From the NCBI RefSeq assembly GCF_000719285.1, contig NZ_JOFS01000011.1, positions 62,001-126,000 on the forward strand: 64,000 nt of DNA. The letters run 5' to 3'. The notes beneath the pieces are model-generated. The model worked only from the letters and a program-made list of their open reading frames with translations, had not been told where the DNA came from and did not search any database. The DNA comes from Streptomyces bicolor (GTDB lineage Bacteria; Actinomycetota; Actinomycetes; Streptomycetales; Streptomycetaceae). The first letter of the stretch is position 1, and the number at the start of each line of letters is the position of its first letter. Shown here in pieces: positions 40,638-51,215 of this stretch. A program made the position numbers and the translations under genes.

Positions 40638-41744
40638 TCAGGCCGCGGTGTAGCCGAGCTGGCGTCTCATGAACGGCGTCATGAGCGTCTTCGCCTTGGC
40701 CAGGGTCGTGGTGCGGCTGCCGAGTACCGCCGTCTCGCCGCCCGGCACGGGCAGCAGGGTCACTCCGTCGGCCGGGCCGAACGGGACGATGATCGGGGTG
40801 CGGTGGACCGGCCGGTAGAAGCGGGGCTCCTTGCGGTGCTTTCCGCCGCTCTTCAGGTAGGCGCGGATGTTGTGCGCGGCCAGGTCGGCCTGGGCGAGGG
40901 CGGCCGGGGTGATCTTGAGCTCGGTGGCGTCGTTCACGTCGCCGACCGCGAACACGTCCAGCCATCCCTGGACGCGCAGCGCCTGGTCGACCTTCACATG
41001 GCCCGTCGGGTTCAGCCAGTCGCCGTGCCCGGCCAGCCGCAGCCAGAGCGTGTTGGGCGTGGTGCCGGTCGCCCAGAAGGAGTGGTCGGCCTCGATGATG
41101 TGGCCCTGGGCGTCGCGATAGGTGCCGAAGTCGAACCCGGGCGACATGAAGGCGTCCAGCCGCACTTCGACGTCGTGGGACTCCAGCCAGGTTCGCGCCT
41201 TGCGCCCGGCCCGTGTGCTGCCCGTGGAATGCAGCAGTTCCGGCCCGGAGTGCGCGAGCGTGACCCGGGCGTCCGGCCGGGCGAGGCGGATCTCGGCGCT
41301 GAGCTCGACTCCGGAGGGCCCGCCGCCGACGACCAGGATGTGCTCGGCGCCGGCGATCTGCTGCTGGTGCGTGGCGAAGGACTTCGCCGCCTCCTCGGCG
41401 GTGGTGCCGGTGAAGCGGGCCGGTTCGGGGTAGTCGGCGCCGGTGGCGATCACCAGCACGTCGTACGGGAGCCGCTCCCCCGTCGCCAGCACCACCTGGC
41501 GCTCGGTGGTGTCGATGCGAACCGCCTTGCCGACGGCCACGCGGCCGTTGGTCAGCAGCCGGTCGTACGGGATGAAGGGGGTGAACGACCAGTCAGGCCG
41601 AACTCCCGCGCGCAGGGAGGCGATGCGGTGGAAGAAGACGTCCTTGCGGTCCACGAGCGTGACGTGCGCCGTCGCGTCCAGTCGCTTGGCCAGCCGGACG
41701 CCGGCATAGCCGCCGCCGATGATCACTACGTCGCCGTCGAGCAC
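40638..41744 (-). CDS. NAD(P)/FAD-dependent oxidoreductase (NDH-2-like)
   Basis: A 368-aa two-Rossmann flavoprotein. The N-terminal FAD loop VVIIGGGYAGVRLAKRLD, the second nucleotide loop ILVVGGGPSGVELSAEIR (about residues 133-150), and the FAD-closing VFAVGDVNDATELK are clear. It resembles AIF/type II NADH dehydrogenases, but is short and lacks an obvious membrane helix, so quinone reduction is uncertain. GTG start at 41744 with GGAG seven bases upstream. The 260 bp between it and katG contain the katG terminator. Confidence 0.9.
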   Translation of the reverse strand: MLDGDVVIIGGGYAGVRLAKRLDATAHVTLVDRKDVFFHRIASLRAGVRPDWSFTPFIPYDRLLTNGRVAVGKAVRIDTTERQVVLATGERLPYDVLVIATGADYPEPARFTGTTAEEAAKSFATHQQQIAGAEHILVVGGGPSGVELSAEIRLARPDARVTLAHSGPELLHSTGSTRAGRKARTWLESHDVEVRLDAFMSPGFDFGTYRDAQGHIIEADHSFWATGTTPNTLWLRLAGHGDWLNPTGHVKVDQALRVQGWLDVFAVGDVNDATELKITPAALAQADLAAHNIRAYLKSGGKHRKEPRFYRPVHRTPIIVPFGPADGVTLLPVPGGETAVLGSRTTTLAKAKTLMTPFMRRQLGYTAA

Positions 41745-41946
41745 GCCCGGTCTCCTGTGCTGGTGGGGGAAGAAGGAGCGGGCGCACGGCGGGTGGGCCG
41801 CCGTTGGCCACTCCCCTGTCGGCGAGCGTAGCGCTTGAAACTTAAAGAGGTTGCTGAGGCGAGGTGTGCGTTCTGTGAAAGATGGCCACGTGAGGTAACG
41901 CTGATCGGACAGACGCCGAGGCGAGTGCCAAGTGACGGGAGAAACG

Positions 41947-41988
41947 CCGACGTCCAGGCCGGCCCCTGCGGGCCTGCCTGGACGTCGG
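41947..41988 (-). terminator. Strong stem-loop after katG
   Basis: Perfect 13-bp arms (CCGACGTCCAGGC and GCCTGGACGTCGG) with a 16-nt loop that has its own GGCC pairing. It starts 17 bp after the katG stop codon. Confidence 0.82.
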
Positions 41989-42004
41989 TGCGGATCGACC
42001 GGAC

Positions 42005-44236
<2,232 letters not shown>

Positions 44237-44245
44237 CTAGGTGAA

Positions 44246-44695
44246 TCACAGTGCTCGGGGTGCACTGTTGGCGGTGGAACATTCAGGGCACAGGCCCCAG
44301 TAGATGACCTCGGCCTCATCGATCGAGAAGCCGTGGTCGTCGGACGCGGTCAGGCACGGCGCCTCGCCGACCTCGCAGTCGACATCGGCGACGACACCGC
44401 ACGACCGGCATACGACGTGGTGGTGGTTGTCGCCGACACGCCCCTCGAACCGGGCCGGGCTGCCCGCCGGCTCGATACGGCGTATGAGTCCCGCCGCCGT
44501 GAGCGCGTGGAGGCCCTCGTACACGGCTTGCAGGGAGACATGACCCACGCGATCACGCACCCCGGAGGCGATGGCCTCGACGCCGAGGTGGTCACCGGAT
44601 CGCACAGCCTCCAGCAGCGCGACACGCGCGGCGGTCACCCGCAGGCCGGCACCGCGCAGCTCCTCGGCGGGGGTCGGTGTCTGGGATGCGGTCAT
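44246..44695 (-). CDS. furA: Fur-family regulator (FurA/FurS type)
   Basis: A 149-aa metalloregulator. A winged-helix domain (LRVTAARVALLEAVRSGDHLGVEAIASGVRDRVGHVSLQAVYEGLHALTAAGLIRRI) is followed by the metal-binding HHHVVCRSCGVV and a second Cys pair near the end (LCPEC), the structural zinc site. It is directly upstream of katG and is most probably its peroxide-responsive repressor, and of itself, as in mycobacteria and S. coelicolor. Start ATG at 44695; divergent from the streptogrisin gene with a 298-bp gap. Confidence 0.95.
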   Translation of the reverse strand: MTASQTPTPAEELRGAGLRVTAARVALLEAVRSGDHLGVEAIASGVRDRVGHVSLQAVYEGLHALTAAGLIRRIEPAGSPARFEGRVGDNHHHVVCRSCGVVADVDCEVGEAPCLTASDDHGFSIDEAEVIYWGLCPECSTANSAPRAL

Positions 44696-44723
44696 GGCGA
44701 CAACCTACCTCGCTAAACACGAA

Positions 44724-44738
44724 TGATTCAAGAAAACG
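44724..44738. promoter_or_regulatory. Candidate FurA box
   Basis: TGATTCAAGAAAACG, in an otherwise rare AT-rich stretch 29 bp before the furA ATG. From memory it resembles the TGATTC-AGAAAA core of the mycobacterial FurA operator. The remaining ~250 bp toward the protease gene show nothing else I can name. Confidence 0.5.
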
Positions 44739-44992
44739 AACGATGAAAGTTTGGTGCGGGCATGGGCCCACCGACGGGTCCGTCGGGTCGGCGCCCCTTC
44801 GGCCGACGGGGATCACCCAGGCGCGCCGGACGAACCACGCTCTCTCCCCTTTTTCCGTCCGCTAGCGCACATGCCGCACCCCCAACGTCCCCCAAAGCGC
44901 GAAAAAACACCTCTCCCTGCATCGCGACATGCCTTTCCGTCAAGACCTCGACGTGGCCGACATCCCACTCGTACTCGATGGAGGTACATCGC

Positions 44993-46360
44993 ATGCTCGG
45001 CAGACACACCGCGGCCGGCCGCCGCGTCGCCCTGACCGCTCTCGGCACCCTCGTCCTCACCGGGGCCACCTCGGCCGCCACGGCCGCACCGCCGCCGGTG
45101 CCCGCGTCCACGGCCGCGCAGACCCTCGGGGCCGACCGGCCGCCCGCGGCGGTGCTGCGCGCCATGGAGCGTGATCTGAAACTGAAGCCGGGTCAGGCGG
45201 CGGAGCGGCTGGTCAACGAGGCGGAGGCGGGCGCCCGTGCGGGCCGCCTCCGCAACGCCCTGGGCACGCACTTCGCGGGGGCCTGGGTGCGAGGAGCGAC
45301 CTCCGCCGAGCTCACCGTCGCCACCACCCATGCAGCCGACGTGTCCGCCATCGAGGCCCAGGGCGCCAAGGCGGCGGTCGTCAAGCGGCCGTTGACCGAG
45401 CTCCAGTCGGTGAAGAGCAAGCTCGACGCGACCGCCCGCAAGGTCAAGACGCGGGACACACCGGTCTGGTACGTGGACGTACCGGCCAACCGGGTCGTCG
45501 TACAGGCGATCAAGCGGTCGGCCGCCACCGCCTTCATCGAGGCCGCCGACCTCCAGGGCAAGGGCGTGGGCATCCGCGTCTCGGCGGTACGGCCGCGGCT
45601 GCTGGCGGACGTGGTCGGCGGCGACGCCTACTACATCGAGAGCTCCGCCCGCTGTTCCGTCGGATTCTCCGTCACCAAGGACGACCAGCAGGGCTTCGCC
45701 TCGGCGGGTCACTGCGGCAACCGGGGCGACTCGACCGCCGGCTACAACCTGGCGGACCAGGGCACGTTCCAGGCGTCCACGTTCCCCCGCAAGGACATGT
45801 CCTGGATCGCCGTCAACAGTGACTGGACCACGACGGCCGACGTGAAGGGCGCGGGTGGCCAGCGCACGCAGGTCACCGGATCGGTCCAGGCGCTCGTCGG
45901 GGCGTCGATCTGCCGCTCCGGCTCCACCACGGGCTGGCACTGCGGCACCATCTCGCAGCACGACACGAGCGTCAGCTACGCCCAGGGCACCGTCAACGGC
46001 GTCACCGAGACCACGGTGTGCGCCGAACCGGGTGACTCCGGCGGCCCCTACATCTCCGGAACCCAGGCGCAGGGCGTGACCTCCGGCGGCTCGGGCAACT
46101 GCACGAACGGCGGCACCACCTTCTACCAGCCCATCAACCCGATCCTCAGCGACTTCGGCCTCGTCCTGAAGACCGCGCCCACCGAGCCCGGAACCCCGGC
46201 TCCGGAGGACAACGCCGTGGACACCTGGACCGCGGGCCGCGTCTACGAGGCGGGCGCGACCGTGACCCACGCGGGTGTGCGGTACCAGTGCCTGCAGTCC
46301 CACCAGGCACAGCGCGGCTGGTCGCCGGTCGCGACGCCGGCCCTGTGGCAGCGGCTGTAG
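44993..46360 (+). CDS. Streptogrisin-type S1 protease with chitin-binding domain
   Basis: A 455-aa prepro-protease. Signal peptide 1 to about 32 (hydrophobic core then ATAAP); alpha-lytic-protease-type prodomain about 45-200; mature S1E protease from about 208 (VVGGDAYYI) with catalytic His240 (SAGHCGN), Asp268 (KDMSWIAV) and Ser349 (EPGDSGGPY) and three Cys pairs; and a C-terminal CBM5/12-like chitin-binding module (DTWTAGRVYEAGATVTHAGVRYQC...LWQRL). This layout is that of SGPC-like streptogrisins. It is secreted and probably autoprocesses. ATG at 44993 with GGAGG eight bases upstream. All key residues are present. Confidence 0.95.
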   Translation: MLGRHTAAGRRVALTALGTLVLTGATSAATAAPPPVPASTAAQTLGADRPPAAVLRAMERDLKLKPGQAAERLVNEAEAGARAGRLRNALGTHFAGAWVRGATSAELTVATTHAADVSAIEAQGAKAAVVKRPLTELQSVKSKLDATARKVKTRDTPVWYVDVPANRVVVQAIKRSAATAFIEAADLQGKGVGIRVSAVRPRLLADVVGGDAYYIESSARCSVGFSVTKDDQQGFASAGHCGNRGDSTAGYNLADQGTFQASTFPRKDMSWIAVNSDWTTTADVKGAGGQRTQVTGSVQALVGASICRSGSTTGWHCGTISQHDTSVSYAQGTVNGVTETTVCAEPGDSGGPYISGTQAQGVTSGGSGNCTNGGTTFYQPINPILSDFGLVLKTAPTEPGTPAPEDNAVDTWTAGRVYEAGATVTHAGVRYQCLQSHQAQRGWSPVATPALWQRL

Positions 46361-46378
46361 GAGTCGTACGGCCGTGGC

Positions 46379-46402
46379 GGTGCGGGGGCCGGCCCCCGCA
46401 CC
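46379..46402. terminator. 24-bp perfect palindrome after the protease gene
   Basis: The two 12-bp arms, GGTGCGGGGGCC and its complement, abut with no loop. It starts 18 bp after the protease stop. Very GC-rich without a U-tract, as in many Streptomyces terminators. Confidence 0.75.
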
Positions 46403-46442
46403 GTCCGCTCCGCATCCGAGGCTGCCCGCCCGCAGGCACGCC

Positions 46443-46469
46443 AGGGCCCGTCTCTCCCGGACGGGCTCT
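46443..46469. terminator. Stem-loop at the end of the serine hydrolase gene
   Basis: AGGGCCCGTC pairs with GACGGGCTCT (10 bp with one G-T pair) around a 7-nt loop. It overlaps the stop of the 46468-47586 gene by two bases and can act on either convergent transcript. Confidence 0.6.
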
Positions 46470-47586
46470 AGTCCTGCGCGAGGAGCGCGTAGGCGGTGGC
46501 GACGAAGGGGTCGCGGGCGCGGAATCGGCGGGTGCACAGCGCGACCAGGGCCGTGCCCGTGTCGGGCCTGAAGCCTAGGAACGCCTGCTGGCCGAGTGTC
46601 GCCCCGCTGTGGAAGTACATCGGCCCGCCGTTCGTGGGGTGCCGGAACCACGCCACTGTGTGGATGTGCCGGCGATCCAGTCCTCGCCGGAGCACCGGTG
46701 TGCGCACCGCCCGCAGTGCGTCGGCGAGCGGGGAGCCGGCCGGGTCGAGGTGGGCCTCGAGGAACGTCAGCAGGTCGTGCGGGGTGGCGCGGACGGCACC
46801 CGCCGCCGCGAACCCGCCGGCGTCGAAGGCGAGGGTGGGCGTGCGCCCGTCCTTGCCGTGTCCTACGGCGTCGGCCTTCGGATCCGCCGCCGCCAGGGCG
46901 GTGCCGCTCAGGCCGAGCGGACGCAGCACATGGGCGCCGAGCAGCTCATCCCACTGCGTGCCGGTCGCCGCGGCGACGGCGTGACCGAGCACGGCGACGC
47001 CGAAGTTGGAGTAGTGCCACCGGGTGCCGGGCCGGTGCCGGGGGCGATGGCGCAGGAACGCGCCGGTCACCCGCTCGGCCGGATAGCGACCGTAGGGGTT
47101 GGTGCGCCAGGCGGGAAGCGCCCGCACATAGAAGTCGCCCGGCAGGGCGGGCAGTCCGGCGGTGTGCGTGATGAGGTGGGCGAGCGTCACCGGAGCCGGG
47201 CCGCCGCGCCGGTGGGGGTCCAGGCAGGAGGCGGCCGGCTCGCCCCCGGTCAGCAGGCCGCGCTGGATGAGCCGGGCCAGCAGGAGTCCGGTGAACGCCT
47301 TCGACGCCGAGCCGATCTCGTAGCGCAGGTCCTCCCGCGGGACCGGCGGGGGCGAGGCGGTGCCACCGCAGTGCAGGGTGCGGCGACCGGACCGGGAGAC
47401 GGCGAGGACGACGTCGGGCGCGTCCACGGCGTCGACCGCGCTCACCAGCCGCTCGCGCAGCGCGTCGTCGCTGCCCGGAGTGGTGCCGAGGGCGCCGCGC
47501 GCCCCCGCTTCGTCCGCCTTGTCCGCCTCATCCGCCTCGTCCGGATCGTCGGCGGCGCCCGGCCAGGGCGTGGACCGGCCGGTCAT
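46468..47586 (-). CDS. Beta-lactamase-fold serine hydrolase
   Basis: A 372-aa class C beta-lactamase/D-alanyl-D-alanine-carboxypeptidase-like protein. The catalytic Ser-x-x-Lys is GSASKAFTG, the Tyr-x-Asn is HYSNFGVAVLG, and the third motif is HSGATLG. It has no signal peptide. Instead the N-terminal ~30 residues contain an acidic DEADEADKADEAG repeat, so it appears cytoplasmic, which is unusual for the family. It is the last gene of a five-gene operon, overlapping its neighbour by 4 nt. It could cleave an ester, an amide, or the small peptide encoded first in the operon; this is inference. Confidence 0.87.
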   Translation of the reverse strand: MTGRSTPWPGAADDPDEADEADKADEAGARGALGTTPGSDDALRERLVSAVDAVDAPDVVLAVSRSGRRTLHCGGTASPPPVPREDLRYEIGSASKAFTGLLLARLIQRGLLTGGEPAASCLDPHRRGGPAPVTLAHLITHTAGLPALPGDFYVRALPAWRTNPYGRYPAERVTGAFLRHRPRHRPGTRWHYSNFGVAVLGHAVAAATGTQWDELLGAHVLRPLGLSGTALAAADPKADAVGHGKDGRTPTLAFDAGGFAAAGAVRATPHDLLTFLEAHLDPAGSPLADALRAVRTPVLRRGLDRRHIHTVAWFRHPTNGGPMYFHSGATLGQQAFLGFRPDTGTALVALCTRRFRARDPFVATAYALLAQD

Positions 47587-48503
47587 TCGGTGGCGTGCGT
47601 CAGCTCGGCGAGGGCGCGCGAGGTGGCCAGCATGGAGGCGAACGCGGCGACCAGCGTCGGGTGGTAGACGATGTCGAACACCTCGTCCGGTTCGCCCTCG
47701 GGCATCGTCCGTACGGCCGGCATGGCGCCGTCCGGCTGCTGCGCGGCGGCGAAGCCCCGCCAGGCCCGTTCGTCCAGGGTGGGGCGGGGCAGGCAGGCGT
47801 CGACGACGAGGAGTTCGCCGAGCAGGTCCCAGCGCTCCAGGTCCAGCCAGTCGTCGATCCAGACCGGCAGCCAGGTGGCGAGGTAGTCGGCGATGTCCGG
47901 CGGCAGGCCTTCGGGGTGCTCTCCCCAGTCGGTGAGGTGGAACACCGTGTGGGTGACGTCGTAGGCGATGTGCCCGCTGACCGTCCAGGGCTCGGGCGTC
48001 TGTCCCAGCCAGGTGGAACCGACGCTGTCCGCCTCGGGGACGCGGGGGACGAGGCCGAAGCGGCGCTGGAACGCGGACAGTCCGAGGCGGCGGGTCGGGT
48101 CCAGTTCGAGGGCGGCCCAGCTGTCGAGCCGGTGGTAGAGGACGGTGGCGCGCTCAACTTCGGGCTCGCTGTACCCGAGTTCCTTGTACGGGAGGTACAC
48201 CTCGAACGGGATGGGCGACAGCGGTTCGACGCGCTGGCCGCGCACCAGCATGCGACCGCCGTCCAGTGTGTTGCGCCAGGTGTGGTCGAGGAGCCGACGC
48301 GCGAGGTCGGCCTGCCGCGATCCGGCCACGCCCTCGCGGAACAACACCCGGCAGATCAGGGCCAGTTCGCCGACCGGCTTGAAGCGCTCCAGGAAGCCCA
48401 CTTCGGGATCGACGTCGGGCTCCAGGCGGAATCCGTCGCGATGGGCCCACAGCCACTCCAGGGCGCGGACGCCGACGGTGTGCATGAGACGGGTGTCGGT
48501 CAT
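47583..48503 (-). CDS. Unknown protein A of the HLTDWG pair (DUF6895-like)
   Basis: A 306-aa, all-helical cytoplasmic protein. It begins VGVRALEWLWAHRDGFRLE and contains GHIAYDVTHTVFHLTDWGEHPEGLPPDIADYLATWLPVWIDDWL (about residues 179-222). This His/Asp-bearing segment recurs almost exactly in the next gene. The repeated-helix pattern could form an alpha-toroid or ARM-like bundle. It probably belongs to the family called DUF6895, named from memory. No catalytic assignment is possible, though the THxVFHLTDWG histidines and aspartate look functional. 4-nt overlaps on both sides. Confidence 0.78.
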   Translation of the reverse strand: MTDTRLMHTVGVRALEWLWAHRDGFRLEPDVDPEVGFLERFKPVGELALICRVLFREGVAGSRQADLARRLLDHTWRNTLDGGRMLVRGQRVEPLSPIPFEVYLPYKELGYSEPEVERATVLYHRLDSWAALELDPTRRLGLSAFQRRFGLVPRVPEADSVGSTWLGQTPEPWTVSGHIAYDVTHTVFHLTDWGEHPEGLPPDIADYLATWLPVWIDDWLDLERWDLLGELLVVDACLPRPTLDERAWRGFAAAQQPDGAMPAVRTMPEGEPDEVFDIVYHPTLVAAFASMLATSRALAELTHATE

Positions 48504-49450
48504 GCTGGCACTCCTTCGGCGGCAAGGCACTTGACGGTCTGTGCCGCCGCGAAGGCGGCCATCAACGTGGAGTGGTAGCAGCGGCGGAAGTCCGGCTCCC
48601 GGTCCGCTCCGGGGTCGCCCGGGAGGTCCTGCTCCGGGAGCGCGCCGGACGGGTGCTGGGCCCGCGCGATGCGGGTCCAGGCGTGGTGCAGGGTCGCCGG
48701 GTCGGTCGGGCCCGGGAGGCTGCCGGCCACCACCAGCAGCTCGCAGCTCAGGTCCCACATCCCGGCGTCCAGGCAGGTGTCGAGCCAGGGCGGCAGCCAG
48801 TGGGCGAGGTAGGCGGCGAGATCGCCGGGGACGCCCGCGGGGAGGCGGCCCCAGTCGGTGAGGTGGAAGACGACGTGGGTGAGCGCGTATCCCGACGAGC
48901 GCTCGAAGGTCCACGGTTCCGGAAGTCCGCCCAGCCAGGTGCGCCGCAGCGTCTGCGCGGCCCGCTCCGGCCGGTGGATGCCGCTGCGCCGCTCGGCTCT
49001 CAGGACGCCGAGCCGGCGGGTCGGTTCGTGCTCGGTGAGCCGCCAGCTTCGGGTGCGGGCCGTCGTGGCGGCGGCGGCCTCGTACCCGGCGTGCCGCAAA
49101 CCGGCCGAGGCGAAGACGGAGTAGATCTCCAGGGGGTAGGTCGCGAAGGGCTCCAGCCGCTGGAGGCGGAGGAACAACTCGCCCCGGCCGGTCTGTTGCC
49201 AGGCGAACCGCAACAGATCGGCAGCGCGGGCATGCAGGGGATCGGTCGGCTGTGTGTGCGCGCGTACGCTCGCGCAGGTCTGGGCCAGTTCGCCGAGCGG
49301 TTTCCAGGTGGCGTCCACGTGGCCGTCGAGGGTGAGCGCGTCCTCGCCCAGGGCGAAGTCGTCGCGGTGCGCCGACAGCCACGCGAACGCGGCGGCTCCC
49401 ACCTCGCGGATCTCGTCGACGCCCGGGGCGGTGATGCCTCCGGCGGTCAT
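48500..49450 (-). CDS. Unknown protein B of the HLTDWG pair (DUF6895-like)
   Basis: A 316-aa paralogue of the preceding-coordinate gene. It starts VGAAAFAWLSAHRDDFALG and shares GYALTHVVFHLTDWGRLPAGVPGDLAAYLAHWLPPWLDTCL and MWDLSCELLVVAGSLPGPT with protein A. Both end in a short helix rich in Ala. The conserved THxVFHLTDWG, W-LPxW and ELLVV blocks mark a family-specific core; the N-terminal thirds differ. It is cytoplasmic and translationally coupled by 4-nt overlaps on both sides. Tandem retention of two copies suggests a heterodimer or successive action. Confidence 0.78.
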   Translation of the reverse strand: MTAGGITAPGVDEIREVGAAAFAWLSAHRDDFALGEDALTLDGHVDATWKPLGELAQTCASVRAHTQPTDPLHARAADLLRFAWQQTGRGELFLRLQRLEPFATYPLEIYSVFASAGLRHAGYEAAAATTARTRSWRLTEHEPTRRLGVLRAERRSGIHRPERAAQTLRRTWLGGLPEPWTFERSSGYALTHVVFHLTDWGRLPAGVPGDLAAYLAHWLPPWLDTCLDAGMWDLSCELLVVAGSLPGPTDPATLHHAWTRIARAQHPSGALPEQDLPGDPGADREPDFRRCYHSTLMAAFAAAQTVKCLAAEGVPA

Positions 49451-50175
49451 ACGAGGGCTCCGGCCGTCCGCATGACGCGGGCCGCCTGTACCTGAAGGGC
49501 CACCCGGGGGTCGTTGCCGCCCATGAGTTCCACGAAGTCCAGCCCGGCTTCGAGGCCGAGCGTGTCCGGCACTCCGTCGAGCAGGGTGAGCCAGCGTCCC
49601 GCGCCGGCCGCCTGTTGCCAGTCCCTGCGCCGCACGGCCCGTACGAAACCCCGGGCCACGTCGACCGGGCGGCGCCGGGCGGCGCGGACCACGGCACAGT
49701 CCTCCGCGGGTACCGCGAGCGGTGCCAGGACGGCGAGTTGATGGGTGAGCGCCTGCCAGGTCGCCTCGTCGAGCCAGCCGGCGTCGGGTTCGGCGGCCTC
49801 GTCCTCGAAGGACGCGCCGGGTGCTCCGGGCGCACCGGACAGGGGCGTGTCGAACCGTCGCAGGGTCCGACTCATCGCCCAGTGGCTCCACTTGACGGTG
49901 GGGGCCGCGTCGGCGCGGGGTGGGAAGGTCTCCACCGTCTTCCGGAACACGGCGAGTGCCGCCGGGTCGGGCGGGGAGGGGAAGAGTACGTGCGGCAGCA
50001 GCAGATCCGCTCCCAACACGCGTACGGCCGCGAGGTCGAGGCTTCCCTCGATCTCGTCCACCGCTCCGGTGCCGGACATGCGCAGGTGGTCTCCACCCCG
50101 AAGGGCGGAGACCACGTCGGACGCAAGGTCCTGCACCGCGCCCTGCAAGAGGGCCGAAGTGCCTGACTGCTCCAT
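49447..50175 (-). CDS. Unknown operon protein C (242 aa)
   Basis: I recognise no family. It begins SALLQGAVQDLASDVVSALRGGDHLRMSG, then ALAVFRKTVETFPPRADAAPTVKWSHWAMSRTLRRFDTPLSG, a Gly/Ala/Pro-rich acidic linker (about 115-135), and WQALTHQLAVLAPLAVPAEDCAVV followed by a basic RAARRRPVDVARGFVRAVRRRDWQQ helix. No signal peptide or membrane span. It overlaps protein B by 4 nt and lies 23 bp downstream of the 61-aa peptide gene. Its fixed place in the operon suggests that it works with proteins A and B. Confidence 0.72.
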   Translation of the reverse strand: MEQSGTSALLQGAVQDLASDVVSALRGGDHLRMSGTGAVDEIEGSLDLAAVRVLGADLLLPHVLFPSPPDPAALAVFRKTVETFPPRADAAPTVKWSHWAMSRTLRRFDTPLSGAPGAPGASFEDEAAEPDAGWLDEATWQALTHQLAVLAPLAVPAEDCAVVRAARRRPVDVARGFVRAVRRRDWQQAAGAGRWLTLLDGVPDTLGLEAGLDFVELMGGNDPRVALQVQAARVMRTAGALV

Positions 50176-50198
50176 TCAGCCTGCTCCTGTCGGTCCGC

Positions 50199-50384
50199 TC
50201 AGCCCTTCTTGGGGCGGGGGGTCGGCGGGGACAGCAGCAGCTTGGTGTCCGCCGAGAGCAGCGCCAGGGCGGCGCATTCACGGCTGTCACGGTAGACGCC
50301 GTCCGGTTCAGCGGGGTCGAGTGCCGCTTCGAGGTCGCTCCGGACGCCGGTGATGTCCTCGATCGCCTTGTCAATGGAAGGCAT
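50199..50384 (-). CDS. 61-aa peptide leading the HLTDWG operon
   Basis: A small protein with a good ribosome-binding site (AGAGGAG about nine bases before the ATG at 50384). The first half is acidic and helical (SIDKAIEDITGVRSDLEAALDPAEPDG). The second holds one Cys, several Ser/Thr/Asp residues and ends in the positively charged LLLSPPTPRPKKG. The leader-then-basic-tail layout, and its position as first gene of an operon of unknown enzymes, would fit a modified-peptide (RiPP) precursor or a small regulatory subunit. Neither is proven. Confidence 0.6.
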   Translation of the reverse strand: MPSIDKAIEDITGVRSDLEAALDPAEPDGVYRDSRECAALALLSADTKLLLSPPTPRPKKG

Positions 50385-50668
50385 AACACCATCTCCTCTG
50401 GGTTAGCCATAGCCTCCACAACCAAGGTCACCACATCGCCACAGAGCACGCATCTTTTCCCAGAAGTGGACATAGGTCACTTCCAAAACATCGCAGACTT
50501 TCCCACCAGCGCGTGAACTGCGGGCGTCACCCCGGGCGGCGTGGACGCCGTTCAGCTGTACACCGCCAACTCCCCTGCTGCAGGCGTCAGTTGGCGTCAG
50601 TTGCGCCCCCGCTGACACCTACACCTGCGTGTCGCACTGTGGGGAGACGCAGTTCACACACAGCGCCC

Positions 50669-50695
50669 TGTCACACGGCGTGGGTGGCTCCGGTC
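50669..50695 (+). promoter_or_regulatory. ECF41-type promoter of the glycosyltransferase operon
   Basis: TGTCACA-N16-GGTC, just ahead of the truncated patatin and the glycosyltransferase operon, and 38 bp before the GTG at 50733. The 348-bp gap between the divergent operons holds this promoter and AT-richer sequence that should contain the promoter of the minus-strand HLTDWG operon (around 50400-50480). Confidence 0.6.
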
Positions 50696-50732
50696 ATTCA
50701 TGCGTATGCCGTCGCGCGACAAGGAGATCACC

Positions 50733-51215
50733 GTGGAATCGCGTCAGCAGCGCGGATTCGTGCCGGACATGATCATCGGAACCTCGGTGGGTGCCCTCAA
50801 CGGGGCCATTGCGGCCGCCCACCCCGACCGGGCCGCGCCGTGGTTGAACCATGTGTGGACGCAGCTGCGCCGACTGATCGCCCGGGCCGGACTGCCGTCG
50901 CGGATCGAGCAGTTGGCGGTCCCGTTCACGGCCATGGACCTGGGCACCGGCGCCCCGGTCCTGCTCGACCGCGCAGACCTCGAGTCCGGGCTGCCGGCCG
51001 GCGTGGTGGTGGTGTCGACCGGGCCGGAGAGTTCGCCGCCCCGCCCTGTCGGTCCGCGCCTCCGTGCCGGTGCGATCGCCGCCCGGGCCGGGACGCTGCT
51101 GTTGCGCCATCAGATCGAGCGTGACCCGGGCCAGTACCGGGTCGACGAACCTTCGGCGACGCCCGCCGGTCCGGGCGGGGCATCGACTTCTTCCGTGGTG
51201 GAGGCCGGGCTGTGA
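50733..51215 (+). pseudogene. Truncated patatin-like phospholipase
   Basis: The fragment has GFVPDMIIGTSVGALNGAIAAAHPD, the nucleophile elbow (GTSVG, Ser in GxSxG) of bacterial patatins, and then LAVPFTAMDLGTGAPVLLDRADLESGLPA, but lacks the glycine-rich oxyanion-hole start and the DGG/DGA catalytic-aspartate segment; the tail GVVVVSTGP onward resembles the normal C-terminus. The middle ~60-90 residues are therefore missing. A Shine-Dalgarno sequence (AAGGAG, six bases before the GTG at 50733) keeps it translatable, and its TGA overlaps the GTG of the next gene, so it may survive as a translation-coupling leader. Confidence 0.75.

Noticed and set aside
44813..46651. A 612-codon minus-strand frame opposite the streptogrisin gene
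   Set aside because: It is the antisense shadow of the protease; the plus strand holds the complete prepro-protease with all catalytic residues.
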